Below are positions 7,962 to 15,259 of a stretch of 64,000 bases of DNA, one piece after another. Every line of letters starts with the position of its first letter. The stretch's first letter is position 1. Source of the stretch: Paenibacillus antri. Its GTDB lineage: Bacteria > Bacillota > Bacilli > Paenibacillales > YIM-B00363. The notes beneath the pieces were generated by a model. That model was not told where the DNA came from, searched no databases, and saw nothing but the letters and a program-made list of their open reading frames with translations. Both the position numbers and the translations under genes were made by a program. The stretch is from NCBI RefSeq assembly GCF_005765165.1, contig NZ_VCIW01000013.1:62001-126000 (forward strand), in the 5' to 3' direction.

Positions 7962-8555
7962 ATGATGAATTGGTTCGCGCTGCTTCCGTTATCGATGTCG
8001 CTTTCGCTCGCCCCTCCGCCTCCCTTCCCGCCTGCCGAGCCGGTCCTCGATCCGGGCTCCTGCTCGGCGTCGTTCGCCGATTGGATCGACGAAGCGGGGA
8101 AGGCGGCGAGAGCTCGTTATCCCGGGGCGACGATCCAAGATTACTTATATGTAGGCTGCAAGCCGCTCCCGTCGCTAGATAAAGAGTACGTCTATAAACT
8201 ATGGATCCGCGAGGGCGGGCATCGTTTCGGCGCGTACGTCGCGGTACGCGTCGACGCGGCTGCCGGTCGGTCCGAGGGCGCGTCGGTCGAAGAGGTCGGT
8301 GCCGCGACGGCGCCAGCGTACGAGAAGTGGAGGAACCTGGCGATCGCTGCGGCGCGCGCTTTCGCCCCGTCGATGACCGTCGTCGATCTGCGACCGTGCT
8401 TATGCGAGGCGACGGCCGGCGGCGAGGGGACGCTGACGTACAAGGTGTGGCTGCAGGGGGGAGGCGCCTCCAAGCTGACGGACGTCACGATTCGATATCG
8501 GATGTATACCGAACGCGTGACGTCGACGAACGTCGCCGTCATCCGTTCGTGGTAG
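7962..8555 (+). CDS. Exported protein with two DUF3889 repeats
   Basis: After a short hydrophobic leader, the 197-residue product holds two copies of the DUF3889 fold. The first is FADWIDEAGKAARARYPGA...DYLYVGC...YKLWIREGGHRFGAYVAV. The second is AYEKWRNLAIAAARAF...VVDLRPC...YKVWLQGG...TDVTIRY. DUF3889 proteins (Bacillus YqzG-like) usually have one copy of about 80-90 residues and are exported or envelope proteins of unknown role. Each repeat keeps one or more cysteines (GSCSAS, VGCK, CLC). It lies 27 bp after the TIMP-like gene, so the two are probably one operon of envelope proteins. A strong terminator follows. Confidence 0.72.
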   Translation: MMNWFALLPLSMSLSLAPPPPFPPAEPVLDPGSCSASFADWIDEAGKAARARYPGATIQDYLYVGCKPLPSLDKEYVYKLWIREGGHRFGAYVAVRVDAAAGRSEGASVEEVGAATAPAYEKWRNLAIAAARAFAPSMTVVDLRPCLCEATAGGEGTLTYKVWLQGGGASKLTDVTIRYRMYTERVTSTNVAVIRSW

Positions 8556-8578
8556 GAGAACATATCGGGAATCGCCTG

Positions 8579-8608
8579 ACGGGCCGCGAAGCAGCGGCCC
8601 GTTTTTTC
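8579..8608 (+). terminator. Rho-independent terminator
   Basis: The stem ACGGGCCGC, loop GAAGCA and stem GCGGCCCGT are followed by six T residues. It closes the TIMP-like/DUF3889 unit. Confidence 0.9.
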
Positions 8609-8676
8609 ATATTCATCCGGACATGAAAATCATGTAAAATGAACCAGAGCGCTTATTGAATTGGAGGATGTGCCCC

Positions 8677-9324
8677 ATGAGCATCGAAGTGTTGGTACAA
8701 GCCGCGTCGAGCGGCGATTTGGATACGATGAAGGCATTGCTCGAGACGAACCCGAAGCTCGCCGAGGAGACGCTGCCGAACGGCCTGAGCCCGTTGATGG
8801 CGGCGATGTATTACGGCAAGCAGCAGGCCGTCGAATGGCTGTTGGACCAAGGCGTGACGGTTACGATTCACGAAGCGGCGGCGCTCGGGGACGACGAGAC
8901 GTTGAATTACATGCTCAACCTGGAGCCGTCGCTGCTGATGCAATACAGCTTCGACGGATGGACCCCGTTGCATCTCGCGGCGTTCTTCGGCGGCTTCGAA
9001 GCGGCGAAGCTGTTGATCGAACGCGGCGCGGACGTGAACGCGAGATCGACGAACGGCATGAGCAATATGCCGATCCACGCCGCTTCGGCCGGCAGCCGGA
9101 CGAACCTGGTCGCCCTGCTGCTGGAGAAGGGCGCCGACCCGAACGTCCGGCAAAGCGGCGGATGGACGCCGATTCATCAAGCGGCGGACCGGTGCGACGC
9201 GGAGATGGTTCGCTTGCTGCTGCGCTACGGCGCGGATCCCGACGCGGCGCAGGACGACGGGCGGACGGCGCGTTCGATCGCGCGGGAGAAGGGGTATACC
9301 GAAGTGTTGGACGTTCTGCCGTAA
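8677..9324 (+). CDS. Ankyrin-repeat protein, 215 aa
   Basis: There are about six tandem ankyrin repeats, with hallmarks GWTPLHLAAFFGGFEAAKLL, NMPIHAASAG and GWTPIHQAADR. The protein has no signal peptide and no other domain, so it is a cytoplasmic protein-interaction module with an unidentified partner. The ATG at 8677 is chosen over 8656 because GGAGG lies 10 bases upstream of it and the first repeat begins shortly after. Confidence 0.9.
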   Translation: MSIEVLVQAASSGDLDTMKALLETNPKLAEETLPNGLSPLMAAMYYGKQQAVEWLLDQGVTVTIHEAAALGDDETLNYMLNLEPSLLMQYSFDGWTPLHLAAFFGGFEAAKLLIERGADVNARSTNGMSNMPIHAASAGSRTNLVALLLEKGADPNVRQSGGWTPIHQAADRCDAEMVRLLLRYGADPDAAQDDGRTARSIAREKGYTEVLDVLP

Positions 9325-9358
9325 CGGCGGAAACCGAATCGAGGAGGCGAAGGTTGCG

Positions 9359-9667
9359 ATGGAGAAGTTCGGACTGATCGGGAGATTGATCGCGGTTCCC
9401 GGGAAGCGCGACGAGTTGGCCGCGCTGTTGTTGGATGCGGCCGCGGCGGCGGAAAGCTTCGACGGCTGCGAGCTGTACGCGGTGCACGTCGCCGACGACG
9501 ACCCGGACGGCGTATGGGTGACCGAGGTGTGGCGGGACGCGGCGGCGCATCAAGCGTCGCTTCAGCTCGAGTCCACGAAGGCGATGATCGCCCGCGGGCG
9601 AGCGTTGATCGCAGGCTTCGGCGAATCCCGGAAGCTGCGAACGCTGGGCGGCAAGGGGTTGTCATGA
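9359..9667 (+). CDS. Antibiotic-biosynthesis-monooxygenase (ABM) domain protein
   Basis: This 102-residue single-domain protein has the dimeric alpha-beta barrel ABM fold. Signs are FGLIGRLIAVPGKRDELAALLL, CELYAVHVADDD, VWVTEVWRDAAAHQASL and a final helix. Family members include quinol or haem monooxygenases and many proteins of unknown activity. GAGGAGG lies upstream. Its stop overlaps the next start by four bases (ATGA), so it is translationally coupled to a GNAT gene. Confidence 0.85.
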   Translation: MEKFGLIGRLIAVPGKRDELAALLLDAAAAAESFDGCELYAVHVADDDPDGVWVTEVWRDAAAHQASLQLESTKAMIARGRALIAGFGESRKLRTLGGKGLS

Positions 9668-10245
9668 GCGCGAACGAACCGATCCTCCTGGATTTTCCGG
9701 AGCGCTTCGAATCCGACCGGCTGATCATTCGCTGCCCGCAGTGGGGGGACGGTCCGGCCGTGAACGAAGCGACCGTGGAAAGCTTGAACGAGCTCCGTCC
9801 TTGGATGCCCTGGGCATCGGCAGCGCCGTCCGTAGAGGAGACGGAAGCGAATTTGCGGCATGCCCGGCTGCAATTTTTGAAGCGGGAGGATTTGCGCCTG
9901 CTGCTCTTCCTGAAATCCGGCGGCGCGTGTATCGGCAGCAGCGGACTTCACCGGATCGACTGGACGGCTCGGAAGTTCGAGATCGGGTATTGGATCCGTA
10001 CGTCGTATGCGGGACGAGGCTACATGACCGAAGCGGTCGAAGCGATCGCCGCCTTCGCGGCCCGCGAGCTTGCGGCGAATCGCATCGAAATCCGATGCGA
10101 CGTTCGCAACGCAAGGAGCGCCAAGGTCGCGGAGCGGCTGGGGTTTACGCTGGAAGGCGTGCTTCGGAACGATTCGGCGGGCGTCGACGGCACGCTGCGC
10201 AGCACGAACGTCTACTCGAAGGCGCGCGGCGTCGAATTTACGTAA
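9664..10245 (+). CDS. GNAT N-acetyltransferase, RimJ/RimL type
   Basis: The 193-residue protein carries the RimJ/RimL-type GNAT fold: ESDRLIIRCPQWGDGPAVNEA at the N-terminus, IGYWIRTSYAGRGYMTEAV as the acetyl-CoA-binding motif, and NARSAKVAERLGFTLEGVLR. These enzymes acetylate ribosomal-protein N-termini or small amines; the substrate cannot be assigned. The start overlaps the ABM gene stop. Confidence 0.88.
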   Translation: MSANEPILLDFPERFESDRLIIRCPQWGDGPAVNEATVESLNELRPWMPWASAAPSVEETEANLRHARLQFLKREDLRLLLFLKSGGACIGSSGLHRIDWTARKFEIGYWIRTSYAGRGYMTEAVEAIAAFAARELAANRIEIRCDVRNARSAKVAERLGFTLEGVLRNDSAGVDGTLRSTNVYSKARGVEFT

Positions 10246-10258
10246 AGGCGGGATCGAG

Positions 10259-11113
10259 ATGCGCACGGAGCAAGAGATGATGGAGTTGATCCTGTCCGTC
10301 GCGGCGGCGGACGAGCGGGTACGCGCGGTAGCGATGAACGGATCGCGGACGAACGCGAACGCGCCGAAGGATCGGTTCCAGGATTACGATATCGTCTATC
10401 TCGTCGACGACATCGAGCCCTACCTGCGGGAACCGGAATGGATCGACGTCTTCGGCGAGCGGATCGTGATGCAGACGCCGGACGACAACGCATTGTTCCC
10501 TCCGGAGCGGGAATCTCGATATGCGTATTTGATGCTGTTCGCGGACGGCAATCGGATCGATCTGACGTTGATTCCGGCCTCGGAGAGCGACGCCTATCTC
10601 GCGGAGGATAAGCTGACGGTCGTCCTTATGGATAAGGACGGGCGACTGCCGGCGCTGCCGCCGCCGAGCGACGAGGACTACCGGGTGCGGCGCCCGGGTC
10701 CGGAGCATTTTCGAGGGTGCTGCAACGAGTTCTGGTGGGTATCGCCGTACGTCGCGAAGGGCGCTTGGCGCCGGGAGATGCTGTACGCGACGGAGCATCT
10801 CGACATCGTCCGCGACATGCTGCTGAAGATGCTGGAATGGCGGGTCGGCTGGGATACGGAATTCCGCGTAAGCATAGGCAAGTCTTACAAATATTTAGAG
10901 CGTTACGTCTCGGAAGACGTCTGGCGGCGGCTGATGCGTACGTTCCCGGACGGGACGTACGAAGGCGTGTGGGCCGCGCTGTACGAGATGGGGGACTTGT
11001 TTCGCGAGACGGCACGAGAGGTGGCCGGGCTCATGAACTTCGTCTACGACGAGGAGGAGGATCGGCGCGTCTGCGAATATTTGCGGCGCGTCGAATCCAT
11101 GGGGCGCGAATGA
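10259..11113 (+). CDS. Aminoglycoside 6-adenylyltransferase-like, ANT(6)/AadK family
   Basis: The 284-residue protein matches the AadK/ANT(6) family along its length. Evidence includes the nucleotidyltransferase motif MNGSRTNANAP...DYDIVYLV with the two catalytic aspartates, the third acidic strand NRIDLTLIP, and the C-terminal helical region CCNEFWWVSPYVAKG and EWRVGWDTEFRVSIGKSYKYL. The family transfers AMP from ATP to the 6-hydroxyl of streptomycin, but chromosomal copies in soil Bacillota are often of uncertain spectrum. It starts 13 bp after the GNAT gene. Its stop overlaps the next gene by four bases. Confidence 0.88.
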   Translation: MRTEQEMMELILSVAAADERVRAVAMNGSRTNANAPKDRFQDYDIVYLVDDIEPYLREPEWIDVFGERIVMQTPDDNALFPPERESRYAYLMLFADGNRIDLTLIPASESDAYLAEDKLTVVLMDKDGRLPALPPPSDEDYRVRRPGPEHFRGCCNEFWWVSPYVAKGAWRREMLYATEHLDIVRDMLLKMLEWRVGWDTEFRVSIGKSYKYLERYVSEDVWRRLMRTFPDGTYEGVWAALYEMGDLFRETAREVAGLMNFVYDEEEDRRVCEYLRRVESMGRE

Positions 11114-11607
11114 AGCGGAGGCGGTACGCGTCGGCGGTCGCAGCGCTCTTGATCGTCGCGCCCGTTGTCGTCAGCTTGCTCCATTACGGCTTCACCCGCG
11201 TCGACGACGCGTACGAGTCGCCATTCCGCAGGAGCTTGGCCGAAGCGGCGAGCGGTGGCGACGTCCTCGATATGGCGACCGTCGCACCATTCGATTGGGA
11301 TCGCATGTACATGTTCCCGCCGTATACGACAAGAGATCAGATGGAGGATACCGTCGGAACGAAGTGGACGCCGCCCGTCGGATACGTCGGCTATCTGATC
11401 CATCGATCGGAGTTCGGCCGGCATGTGCTTAACGACGATTCGGTACATAAACTCGTCTTCGTTCATGGGGACGATGTCGTGCTCGATATCACCCTGGATC
11501 GTACGGTCGACTTCGCCTCGAGCCGGGGCATGGTCTTGCGAGACGAGGCGAGGTACACGCTCGAGCGAATGGAGGACGGGCGCGTCGTCGCCCGGAACAC
11601 ACCATAG
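11110..11607 (+). CDS. Membrane-anchored hypothetical protein, 165 aa
   Basis: One N-terminal membrane helix (RYASAVAALLIVAPVVVSLL) is followed by an extracytoplasmic domain with SPFRRSLAEAA, PFDWDRMYMFPPYT and KLVFVHGDDVVLDITLD. This pattern (short TM, then FDWDxMYxFxPY) recurs in uncharacterised Bacillales proteins. It overlaps the ANT gene by four bases, so it is coupled to it. No function is known. Confidence 0.7.
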   Translation: MKRRRYASAVAALLIVAPVVVSLLHYGFTRVDDAYESPFRRSLAEAASGGDVLDMATVAPFDWDRMYMFPPYTTRDQMEDTVGTKWTPPVGYVGYLIHRSEFGRHVLNDDSVHKLVFVHGDDVVLDITLDRTVDFASSRGMVLRDEARYTLERMEDGRVVARNTP

Positions 11608-11627
11608 GAGCAGGAGACTATTGAATT

Positions 11628-12728
11628 ATGAGCGAATCCGCTGCGAAGCTGAAAGAAACGTTCAAGAACGCCCCCTATAAGTTAGGGGCGCATAGCGACC
11701 GAACCGTCCAAGTGTTGATGGAGGCGTTCCGGAACGTCGAGGAGGAGCTGGAAAGCGACATGTACGGCGCCGGCGCGGCGATCGAGGATTTCCAAGGGAA
11801 GATGGCCGCGTTCCTCGGGAAGGAGGCGGCCGTGTTTTTCCCGAGCGGCACGATGGCGCAGCAGATCGCCCTGCGCATCTGGTGCGACCGGCGAGAGCTG
11901 AAGCGCGTCGCGTATCATCCGCTATGTCATCTGGAAATCCATGAGGAAGACGGATTGAAGAAGCTGCACGGCATCGAGGCGGTGTTGTTGGCGGATCGAG
12001 ACCGCGTCGTCGGCGCGGACGACGTATTGGGGATGCGGGAGGAAGTCGCCTGCGTCTTGCTCGAGCTGCCGCAGCGGGAAATCGGCGGGCAGCTGCCCCC
12101 GTACGAGGAGCTGGAAGCGATCTCGGCGTACTGTCGGGAGCGGGGCATCCGGCTTCATCTGGACGGCGCGCGATTGCTGGAGTCGCTGCCGTACTACGGC
12201 AAGACGGCCGCCGAAGTGTGCGCGCTGTTCGACAGCGTGTACTTGTCCGTCTACAAGGGAATCGGCGGCGTCGCCGGGGCCGTATTGGCCGGCGACGCTT
12301 CGTTCGCGGCGGAGTCGAAGGTGTGGAAGCGCCGGCACGGCGGCGATTTGATTAGTCTGTACCCGTATGTCCTGAGCGCCGACTATTATTTCGAGCGTCG
12401 GAAGGACGAGATGGGGCGCTACTACGAAGAGGCGAAGGAGCTGGCGGCCCGCTTTAACGCGTGCGAAGGCGTGTCGACCCGGCCGGAGACGCCGGTAACC
12501 AATATGTTCCATGTGCATCTCGCGATGCCGAAGGAAGAAGCGGAAGCTTGGCTGACGAGCGTCATCCAGGGCGCCGGCGTCGGCGTTACGTCTTACGCGA
12601 AGGAAGCGGGGGACGGAGCGAGCTATTTCGAAATCAGCATCGGCGACCGATACGGTACGATTCCTCCGTCCCGGTTGGACGGATTGTTCGAACGAATGAA
12701 AAAGGGGCTGCCCCACCAGTCTTCATGA
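11628..12728 (+). CDS. PLP-dependent aldolase, threonine-aldolase/beta-eliminating lyase family
   Basis: The 366-residue protein has the fold-type I PLP pattern of low-specificity L-threonine aldolases. AVFFPSGTMAQQIALRI binds the cofactor phosphate, HLDGARLLE carries the aspartate facing the pyridine nitrogen, and SVYKGIGGVAGAVLAG carries the Schiff-base lysine. The expected reaction is cleavage of beta-hydroxy amino acids such as threonine to glycine and an aldehyde. The last residues and the TGA lie in the following bidirectional terminator. Confidence 0.82.
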   Translation: MSESAAKLKETFKNAPYKLGAHSDRTVQVLMEAFRNVEEELESDMYGAGAAIEDFQGKMAAFLGKEAAVFFPSGTMAQQIALRIWCDRRELKRVAYHPLCHLEIHEEDGLKKLHGIEAVLLADRDRVVGADDVLGMREEVACVLLELPQREIGGQLPPYEELEAISAYCRERGIRLHLDGARLLESLPYYGKTAAEVCALFDSVYLSVYKGIGGVAGAVLAGDASFAAESKVWKRRHGGDLISLYPYVLSADYYFERRKDEMGRYYEEAKELAARFNACEGVSTRPETPVTNMFHVHLAMPKEEAEAWLTSVIQGAGVGVTSYAKEAGDGASYFEISIGDRYGTIPPSRLDGLFERMKKGLPHQSS

Positions 12729-12757
12729 CTGGGGGCAGTCCCTTGGTTTTCGTTACC
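12701..12757. terminator. Bidirectional terminator between convergent genes
   Basis: A long stem (AAGGGGCTGCCCCACCAGT with ACTGGGGGCAGTCCCTT, few mismatches) spans 12702-12752. T-rich tails lie on the right for the plus strand and on the left for the minus strand. It contains the stop codon of the aldolase gene. Confidence 0.85.
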
Positions 12758-13166
12758 CTTGAATCGCGCTCGGATCCATCCACATGACTTCCCACAGATG
12801 GCCGTCGAGGTCCTCGAAGCTCCGGACATACATGAAGCCGTGGTCTTGCGGATCGTTCGACGCCTTGCCTCCGGCGGCCAGCGCTTTGTCGACGATCGCG
12901 TCGACCTGCTCTCGACTTTCGGCGGAGAGGGCGAGGATGACCTCCGTCGTCTTGTGCGCGTTCGCGACATCCTTCTTCGTGAACGTCGCGAAGTACTCCT
13001 CGACCAACAGCATCGCGAAGATGTTGTCGCCGATCACCATGCATGTCGCTTTCTCGTCCGTGAATTGCGGGTTGAACTCGAAGCCGACGCTCGAGAAAAA
13101 TTCCGTCGTTCGTTTCAAATCTTTGATCGGTAAGTTGACGAAAATGTTGGATGTACGCAATGCCAT
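12753..13166 (-). CDS. VOC-superfamily (glyoxalase-like) protein
   Basis: The 137-residue protein has the two beta-alpha-beta-beta-beta modules of the VOC fold (TSNIFVNLPIKDLKRTTEFFSSVGF...CMVIGDNIFAMLL; then DGHLWEVMWMDPS). It resembles the Bacillus glyoxalase/extradiol-dioxygenase relatives of unknown substrate. I chose the ATG at 13166 because GAGGTG lies 7 bases upstream; the earlier in-frame ATGs overlap that motif. Its promoter contains a perfect palindrome, which suggests repression, perhaps by the adjacent divergent ArsR protein. Confidence 0.82.
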   Translation of the reverse strand: MALRTSNIFVNLPIKDLKRTTEFFSSVGFEFNPQFTDEKATCMVIGDNIFAMLLVEEYFATFTKKDVANAHKTTEVILALSAESREQVDAIVDKALAAGGKASNDPQDHGFMYVRSFEDLDGHLWEVMWMDPSAIQG

Positions 13167-13228
13167 GCTCATGCACCTCTTCATTAGATTTTTTTGGCTT
13201 TCGTTAGGTGAGTATCTGTCTTGAACAT

Positions 13229-13258
13229 AATATACCCCATTAGGAATATTCCTGTCAA
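13229..13258 (-). promoter_or_regulatory. Sigma-A promoter of the VOC gene with internal palindrome
   Basis: On the minus strand, TTGACA (13258-13253) and TATATT (13234-13229) are 18 bp apart. The spacer holds the perfect palindrome AGGAATATTCCT (13242-13253), which touches the -35 box and is a likely operator. Confidence 0.65.
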
Positions 13259-13288
13259 GGAATACTCATTGATTTTTTTTGCATGCGA

Positions 13289-13317
13289 TTGAATCGCGAC
13301 CTGATGTGTCCTATACT
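13289..13317 (+). promoter_or_regulatory. Sigma-A promoter of the ArsR gene, probably leaderless
   Basis: TTGAAT (13289-13294) and TATACT (13312-13317) are 17 bp apart. The gene's ATG is at 13325, only 7 bases after the -10 box, so transcription should begin at or within a base or two of the start codon. Confidence 0.65.
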
Positions 13318-13324
13318 TAACTAT

Positions 13325-13675
13325 ATGGTTGAACAAAATAGCGAACGACTGGACAACGTCTTTCATGCGCTGGCGGATCCGACGAGGCGGGAGATGATCC
13401 GGCAGCTGGCCGACCGGGAGCGTACGGTCACCGAACTGGCCGCGCCGTTCGATATGTCGCTGGCGGCGGCGTCGAAGCATATCAAGGTCCTGGAGGAGGC
13501 AGGCTTGCTGAGCCGCACGGTTCGCGGACGTACCCATCTTTGTCGGTTGGACGCGGAATCTCTCGCATCCGTCTACGAATGGATCGGATTTTACGAACGG
13601 TTCTGGACGAAGCAGTTCGACGCGCTGGAGCGCGTATTGCGGGAACAAGATCGAAAGGGGGGCGATGCCACATGA
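13325..13675 (+). CDS. ArsR-family winged-helix repressor
   Basis: The 116-residue protein has the compact ArsR/SmtB winged helix: NVFHALADPTRREMIRQLADRERTVTELA, then MSLAAASKHIKVLEEAGLLSRTVRGR. No metal-binding ELCVC-type motif is present, so it is of the non-metal (SdpR/YdfF-like) group that is commonly paired with SRPBCC proteins. I placed the start at 13325, where the conserved sequence begins. An ATG at 13283 would lie upstream of the promoter -10 box. The gene overlaps the SRPBCC gene by four bases and probably represses its own operon. Confidence 0.88.
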   Translation: MVEQNSERLDNVFHALADPTRREMIRQLADRERTVTELAAPFDMSLAAASKHIKVLEEAGLLSRTVRGRTHLCRLDAESLASVYEWIGFYERFWTKQFDALERVLREQDRKGGDAT

Positions 13676-14154
13676 TTTCTTACTCGAAGACGAAAGCGGA
13701 AATTACGCGCCGGTTCGACTTTCCCGCGGAGCGGGTGTTCGACGCTTGGTTACGACCGGAGACCGCCGGGCTGTGGCTGTTCACGTCGGAGGGGAGCGAT
13801 CCGTCGGGACGCATCGTCGAAATGGACCCTCGCGTGGGCGGCAAGTGGAGGATGGTCGACCGCCGCGGGGGCGTAGACTACGAAGCCGACGGGGAGTATC
13901 TCGAGATCGATCGGCCGCGCCGGATCGTCTTTACGTTCCGGATGAAGATGTTCAGCGACACGACGGATACGGTGATCGTGGAGTTCGCGCCTTCCGCGAA
14001 CGGCGGCTGCGCGATGCGCTTTACGCAGGAAATTACGGTGCCGCACGACGACGATTTGTCGCCGGCGGACGTCGAGCGGATGCTTTCGGAGTATAAGGCC
14101 GGTACCGTACACGGCTGGAACGAAATGTTCGACGCGTTGGCGAAGAAGCTATAG
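13672..14154 (+). CDS. SRPBCC (AHSA1/START-like) domain protein
   Basis: The 160-residue single-domain protein shows the AHSA1-type ligand-binding fold: ITRRFDFPAERVFDAWLRPE, WLFTSEG, GGKWRMVDRRGGVDYEADGEYLEID and a C-terminal helix GWNEMFDALAKKL. The family binds hydrophobic ligands in a deep cavity; the ligand here is unknown. It starts within the ArsR stop (ATGA), so the two are coupled. Confidence 0.88.
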   Translation: MISYSKTKAEITRRFDFPAERVFDAWLRPETAGLWLFTSEGSDPSGRIVEMDPRVGGKWRMVDRRGGVDYEADGEYLEIDRPRRIVFTFRMKMFSDTTDTVIVEFAPSANGGCAMRFTQEITVPHDDDLSPADVERMLSEYKAGTVHGWNEMFDALAKKL

Positions 14155-14176
14155 GAAAAGGAAGTTTCCATGGGGA

Positions 14177-14212
14177 AGAGGCCGTCCGCGAAATATCGCG
14201 GCGGCCTTTTCG
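14177..14212 (+). terminator. Rho-independent terminator
   Basis: The stem AGGCCGTCCGCG/CGCGGCGGCCT, with a small internal mismatch, is followed by TTTT. It lies between the SRPBCC gene and the convergent PhnB-like gene. Confidence 0.7.
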
Positions 14213-14230
14213 CTGTATCTGCATTAGGAG

Positions 14231-14638
14231 TTACTTCGCCAGATTCAATTGCCACGACACGCCGTAACGGTCCTGCACCCAGCCGAACTTGGCGCTTACG
14301 GGCGTCGGGGAAAGAGGCATCAAAGCCGCGCCGCCGTCCGTCAGCGAAGCGTAAAGCCGATCGATCTCGGCTTCGGAGTCGCATTCGACGAAGAGCGAAA
14401 TCGAAGGGGTGAAGGTAAAGGCGTGCTGCGCGACGCTGTCGATGCACATGAACGTCTGCCCCTTCAACGCGAAGGTCGCATGCATAACGCTGCCTTCGGG
14501 GCCGGCTTCGTTCGGACCGAACCGATGTACGGCGCGGATTTCGGAATCGTCGAATAAGGATACGTAATAGTTCATCGCTTCTTCGGCTTGGCCGGTAAAC
14601 ATAAGGAACGTTGAAATTTTCGGCGTAACGGTCGTCAT
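14231..14638 (-). CDS. VOC/PhnB-like protein
   Basis: The 135-residue protein belongs to the PhnB/3-demethylubiquinone-methyltransferase-like branch of the VOC superfamily (ISTFLMFTGQAEEAMNYYVSLF, VMHATFALKGQTFMCIDS, FGWVQDRYGVSWQLN). The residues that bind metal in true glyoxalases are not obviously kept, and such proteins have no firm function. The ATG at 14638 is preferred to 14647 because AGGAGAGG sits about 9-10 bases before it and would touch the earlier one. It has a textbook promoter with a palindrome at the -35 box. Confidence 0.82.
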   Translation of the reverse strand: MTTVTPKISTFLMFTGQAEEAMNYYVSLFDDSEIRAVHRFGPNEAGPEGSVMHATFALKGQTFMCIDSVAQHAFTFTPSISLFVECDSEAEIDRLYASLTDGGAALMPLSPTPVSAKFGWVQDRYGVSWQLNLAK

Positions 14639-14696
14639 GATCGTCATCCTCTCCTAAAATTAGAATGTTCTATCGAATAGTTAACTGATCGGTTTA

Positions 14697-14737
14697 ATTA
14701 TAGCGAAGAAATGTCTGATAGTCAACCGAATGGTTGA
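14697..14737 (-). promoter_or_regulatory. Sigma-A promoter with operator-like palindrome
   Basis: On the minus strand, TTGACT (14725-14720) and TATAAT (14702-14697) are 17 bp apart. The palindrome TCAACCGAATGGTTGA (14722-14737) overlaps the -35 box. Its half-site ATGGTTGAA also occurs at the start codon of the ArsR gene (13325-13333). Confidence 0.65.
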
Positions 14738-14778
14738 ATATTATTCCGAAAAGGGAGACCGCCGTCGGCGGTCTTCCG

Positions 14779-15110
14779 TTAGCCTTGCGTCTCTTCCATC
14801 CATCGGAGCAGCTCTTCGTCGAACGTCTCCGGCTCCTCGAGCATGGCGTAATGGCCGCTGCGTTCGAAAATTTTCTTCCTAGACGTCGGCGAGACGAGAT
14901 AATCGTACGCTCCTAATCCGAGGAACACCGAGCGATCGATGAAGCGCAGCTCCTCCGTCAAGTCGACCCGGGCGAATCGTTCGTCCCACAGCCGGTCGAT
15001 GATCGGAGTCGATCGGAAAACAATCTCGGATAAAACGTCTCGCTGCCGACGACGACCTGCGGCCCTTCGCCTTCGATTCGGCAGCCGAGCGCGAAATCTT
15101 CTACATACAA
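14779..15110 (-). pseudogene. Decayed alpha/beta hydrolase
   Basis: Read leftward from a TTG at 15110, the frame gives an alpha/beta-hydrolase N-terminus (YVEDFALGCRIEGEGP then VVVGSETFYPRLFSDRLR). A shift into another frame gives DVLSEIVFRSTPIID, RLWDERFARVDLTEEL, FLGLGAYDYLVSP and FERSGHYAMLEEPETFDEEL, the acid and histidine regions of the same family's C-terminus. The central part with the nucleophile serine is missing. The loop before FERSGH is also short. This is a remnant with an internal deletion and a frameshift, not a working enzyme. Confidence 0.7.
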
Positions 15111-15259
15111 TATTCCCTATGGGAACATGTTTTTATGTAATCTCCCTGTTCCTATTGCCTCGGAAGCCACGAATCGGCAATATTCGGTAACAGGGTGAAG
15201 CATGCCGCGGCGGATCGTCAAGCATCCATCGATTCAAAAACCGCCGACCGATTCTGCAT

